Shown here piece by piece: positions 4,815 through 6,018 of a stretch of 6,018 nt of DNA. The position numbers and the translations under genes were made by a program. Numbering within the stretch: the stretch's first letter is position 1; every line of letters starts with the position of its first letter. Source of the stretch: Micavibrio aeruginosavorus (GTDB taxonomy: Bacteria; Pseudomonadota; Alphaproteobacteria; Micavibrionales; Micavibrionaceae); contig QFNK01000125.1 of NCBI GenBank assembly GCA_003240795.1, positions 1-6,018 on the forward strand, read 5' to 3'. Under the pieces are notes generated by a model. That model worked only from the letters and a program-made list of their open reading frames with translations. It did not search any database and was not told the origin of the DNA.

Positions 4815-5795
4815 TTAACGGCTGGCCTTCATCGTTCCGACCAGTTTGACATTGGCCTTGTTCAGGACGGATTTGGAAATCGCGGCATATTTGCCTGCAT
4901 CTGCCTTCACCGCATATTCGCGGCTGATCGACGTTCCGCCGCCCAGAACCGCACTGAAGGCATTCGCGGCATAGCCGAGCGCATTCTCGCCGTCCGTTGT
5001 CATCTCGCTGACCGTGGCGAATTCCTCCGTGGAAAAGACAGGCTGGCCCAGAGTGACGGAGCCGATATTGTTGGAAAACGTGCCCGCCTGCCCGCCATAA
5101 ATGGTGACGCGTCCGCCCGGAACGACGGAGATGCCTTGCCCGACATTGACGGCCGCCGTGCTTCTGAAGCTTCCGCCGTACCCGTCGGCATTCGCGAAGT
5201 TGACGATGTATTCCACATCGAGAACGGGAACGCCCGTTTTTTCGCCAAGCGTACCGAACGCCACCAACGGACTGGAGAAGGCAAACCCCTTCCCATGGAG
5301 CGGCATGCCCGTCGGCGCGAAGAAGGTGATGTCGGCTTTCGGCACAAGGACGGAATCCGCATCCCGCTGCGGGCTGGTTTCGACCGAGGCCTTTTTATAC
5401 TCCGATGTGCTCACGATAGTGGAGCGGTCGACAACGTTGTATCCGTTCGCTTTCAGCAAAGATGTGAAATCGGCATAGGCGGCGTCCGTGATCTGCTGCA
5501 TTGTGGAATCCGATACGCCCTCCAGATTGGTTTTTGCAGATGCGCGCCCGGCCATGCCGCCCATCAGGCCGCCGCCCGCTGTCTGGCTGGCTTTATTATA
5601 AGTCACAAAACCCACCTTGAAAGATCCGATAACGACGTCCTTTTTGCCCGCGAACGCCTTGGCTGTATCGATCTTGATGTCATCGCTTTTCATACCGAGA
5701 AAACCCGTTGCTGCCTCGGGTGCCATCGTCCCGCCCGAGGAGGTGACGCAGCCGGCAAGCAGGAGTGCCATGGCTATGATGATAAATTTATGCAT
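4815..5795 (-). CDS. Unrecognised lipoprotein, 326 residues
   Basis: The N-terminus MHKFIIIAMALLLAGC is a lipoprotein signal with lipobox LAGC; C16 would be lipidated, and V17 after it does not signal inner-membrane retention, so outer-membrane attachment is likely. The start at 5793-5795 is chosen over in-frame upstream codons (to 5873) because AAGGGGA lies 5 bases upstream and the signal peptide begins exactly there. The mature part has a Thr/Ser/Gly linker, a beta-type segment DVVIGSFKVGFVTYNKAS (53-70), a glycine-rich stretch GGGLMGGMAGRASA (74-87), an alpha/beta portion around 95-130 (ITDAAYADFTSLLKANGYNVVD), and a C-terminal half rich in Gly, Val, Ser and Thr, probably beta-rich. I cannot assign a family. 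The 95-130 portion loosely recalls proteins that build a compound from periplasmic alpha/beta units (CsgG-like), but no signature supports that. A terminator follows the stop codon. Confidence 0.85.
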   Translation of the reverse strand: MHKFIIIAMALLLAGCVTSSGGTMAPEAATGFLGMKSDDIKIDTAKAFAGKKDVVIGSFKVGFVTYNKASQTAGGGLMGGMAGRASAKTNLEGVSDSTMQQITDAAYADFTSLLKANGYNVVDRSTIVSTSEYKKASVETSPQRDADSVLVPKADITFFAPTGMPLHGKGFAFSSPLVAFGTLGEKTGVPVLDVEYIVNFANADGYGGSFRSTAAVNVGQGISVVPGGRVTIYGGQAGTFSNNIGSVTLGQPVFSTEEFATVSEMTTDGENALGYAANAFSAVLGGGTSISREYAVKADAGKYAAISKSVLNKANVKLVGTMKASR

Positions 5796-5964
5796 AAAAA
5801 TCCCCTTTTTGTATATGTGTTCAAAAACACTACAAAAAAAGGAAAGATTTGCAACTCCTGATAGTAAGACCATACGGAGTTATCACCCGCGCTTTGAAAT
5901 TGTTGTCTCTTTTTACGCGACTGGTGTAGAGGTATCAAAAGTCAAAAATCCAAAAGGGTCATTC
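5796..5964. other. Divergent intergenic region, lipoprotein / DUF47 gene
   Basis: 169 bases that must hold both divergent promoters. Seen: the lipoprotein Shine-Dalgarno (5801-5807 complement), a small hairpin GTGTT-CAAA-AACAC (5817-5830) in the lipoprotein leader, an A/T-rich stretch to about 5850, and AAAAGGG (5952-5958) as ribosome binding site for the plus-strand gene. On the minus strand TTGCAA (5848-5853 complement) is a possible -35 without a good -10. No promoter is called. Confidence 0.5.
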
Positions 5965-6018
5965 ATGAGCTTCCTTTCAAAACTGCTTCCCAGCGAAGAC
6001 AAATTCTATGTCCTGATG
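5965..6018 (+). CDS. Probable DUF47 / PhoU-like protein, N-terminus only
   Basis: Only 18 codons are visible before the right edge: MSFLSKLLPSEDKFYVLM. The pattern F-x-x-L-L-P-x-E-D-K-F-[FY] is the usual start of DUF47 (TIGR00153) proteins, helical PhoU-like proteins that in many bacteria are encoded next to a Pit-type phosphate transporter. AAAAGGG (5952-5958) precedes the ATG by 6 bases. A pit gene just outside the window would confirm the call; with so few residues it stays tentative. Confidence 0.6.
   Translation, partial: MSFLSKLLPSEDKFYVLM

Noticed and set aside
4239..5861. 540-codon open frame on the plus strand
   Set aside because: It lies antisense to two better-supported genes, runs through the 13-bp terminator at 4761-4791, has the His/Arg/Gln-rich composition of a mirrored frame, and shows no domain. 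The lipoprotein signal peptide and SD on the other strand decide it.
5796..5873. N-terminal extension of the lipoprotein by 26 residues
   Set aside because: The extended frame would bury the signal peptide inside the protein and lacks an SD, whereas the internal ATG has AAGGGGA and begins exactly at a lipoprotein signal.

Overview
The window looks like a chromosomal segment of an alphaproteobacterium, or a close relative, with moderately high GC. The evidence is a fold-III (eukaryote-like) ornithine decarboxylase preceded by a long structured leader that resembles the alphaproteobacterial speF RNA element, together with the general character of the proteins. Lineage is an inference from gene content; no rRNA or other marker is present. 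I see no IS element, tRNA, CRISPR array or prophage module.

Layout from left to right. (1) Positions 1-460, minus strand: the N-terminal part of a short PhoH-type ATPase that runs off the left edge. (2) Positions 461-810: a 350-base gene-free divergent region with a promoter candidate for phoH, an intrinsic-terminator-like hairpin in the phoH leader, and the upstream region of sodA. (3) Positions 811-1530, plus: an Fe/Mn-family superoxide dismutase of manganese type with a signal peptide, so exported. It converges on (4) 1578-2411, minus: a di-iron ferritin-like protein related to acyl-ACP desaturases; a bidirectional terminator separates the two. (5) Positions 2412-2669: a divergent regulatory region with a perfect 7-7-7 inverted repeat and the speF-like leader, which contains an 18-codon upstream ORF and two alternative pairings. 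(6) Positions 2670-3881, plus: ornithine decarboxylase, then a strong terminator. (7) Positions 3991-4196, plus: a 7-codon mini-ORF whose stop codon lies in the Shine-Dalgarno sequence of an unrecognised 56-residue protein of more A/T-rich composition. (8) Positions 4179-4745, minus: a hot-dog thioesterase-like protein overlapping the small gene tail to tail. (9) Positions 4815-5795, minus: an unrecognised lipoprotein, ending at a strong terminator just before the thioesterase start. (10) Positions 5965-6018, plus: the first 18 codons of a probable DUF47/PhoU-like protein.

These genes do not form one operon; most are single transcription units separated by hairpin terminators. Links between them are limited: ornithine decarboxylase makes putrescine, the dismutase handles superoxide outside the cytoplasm, and both edge genes belong to families often tied to phosphate (PhoH, DUF47). 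The most interesting parts are the regulatory leader of the decarboxylase and the mini-ORF/small-protein pair near 4000.
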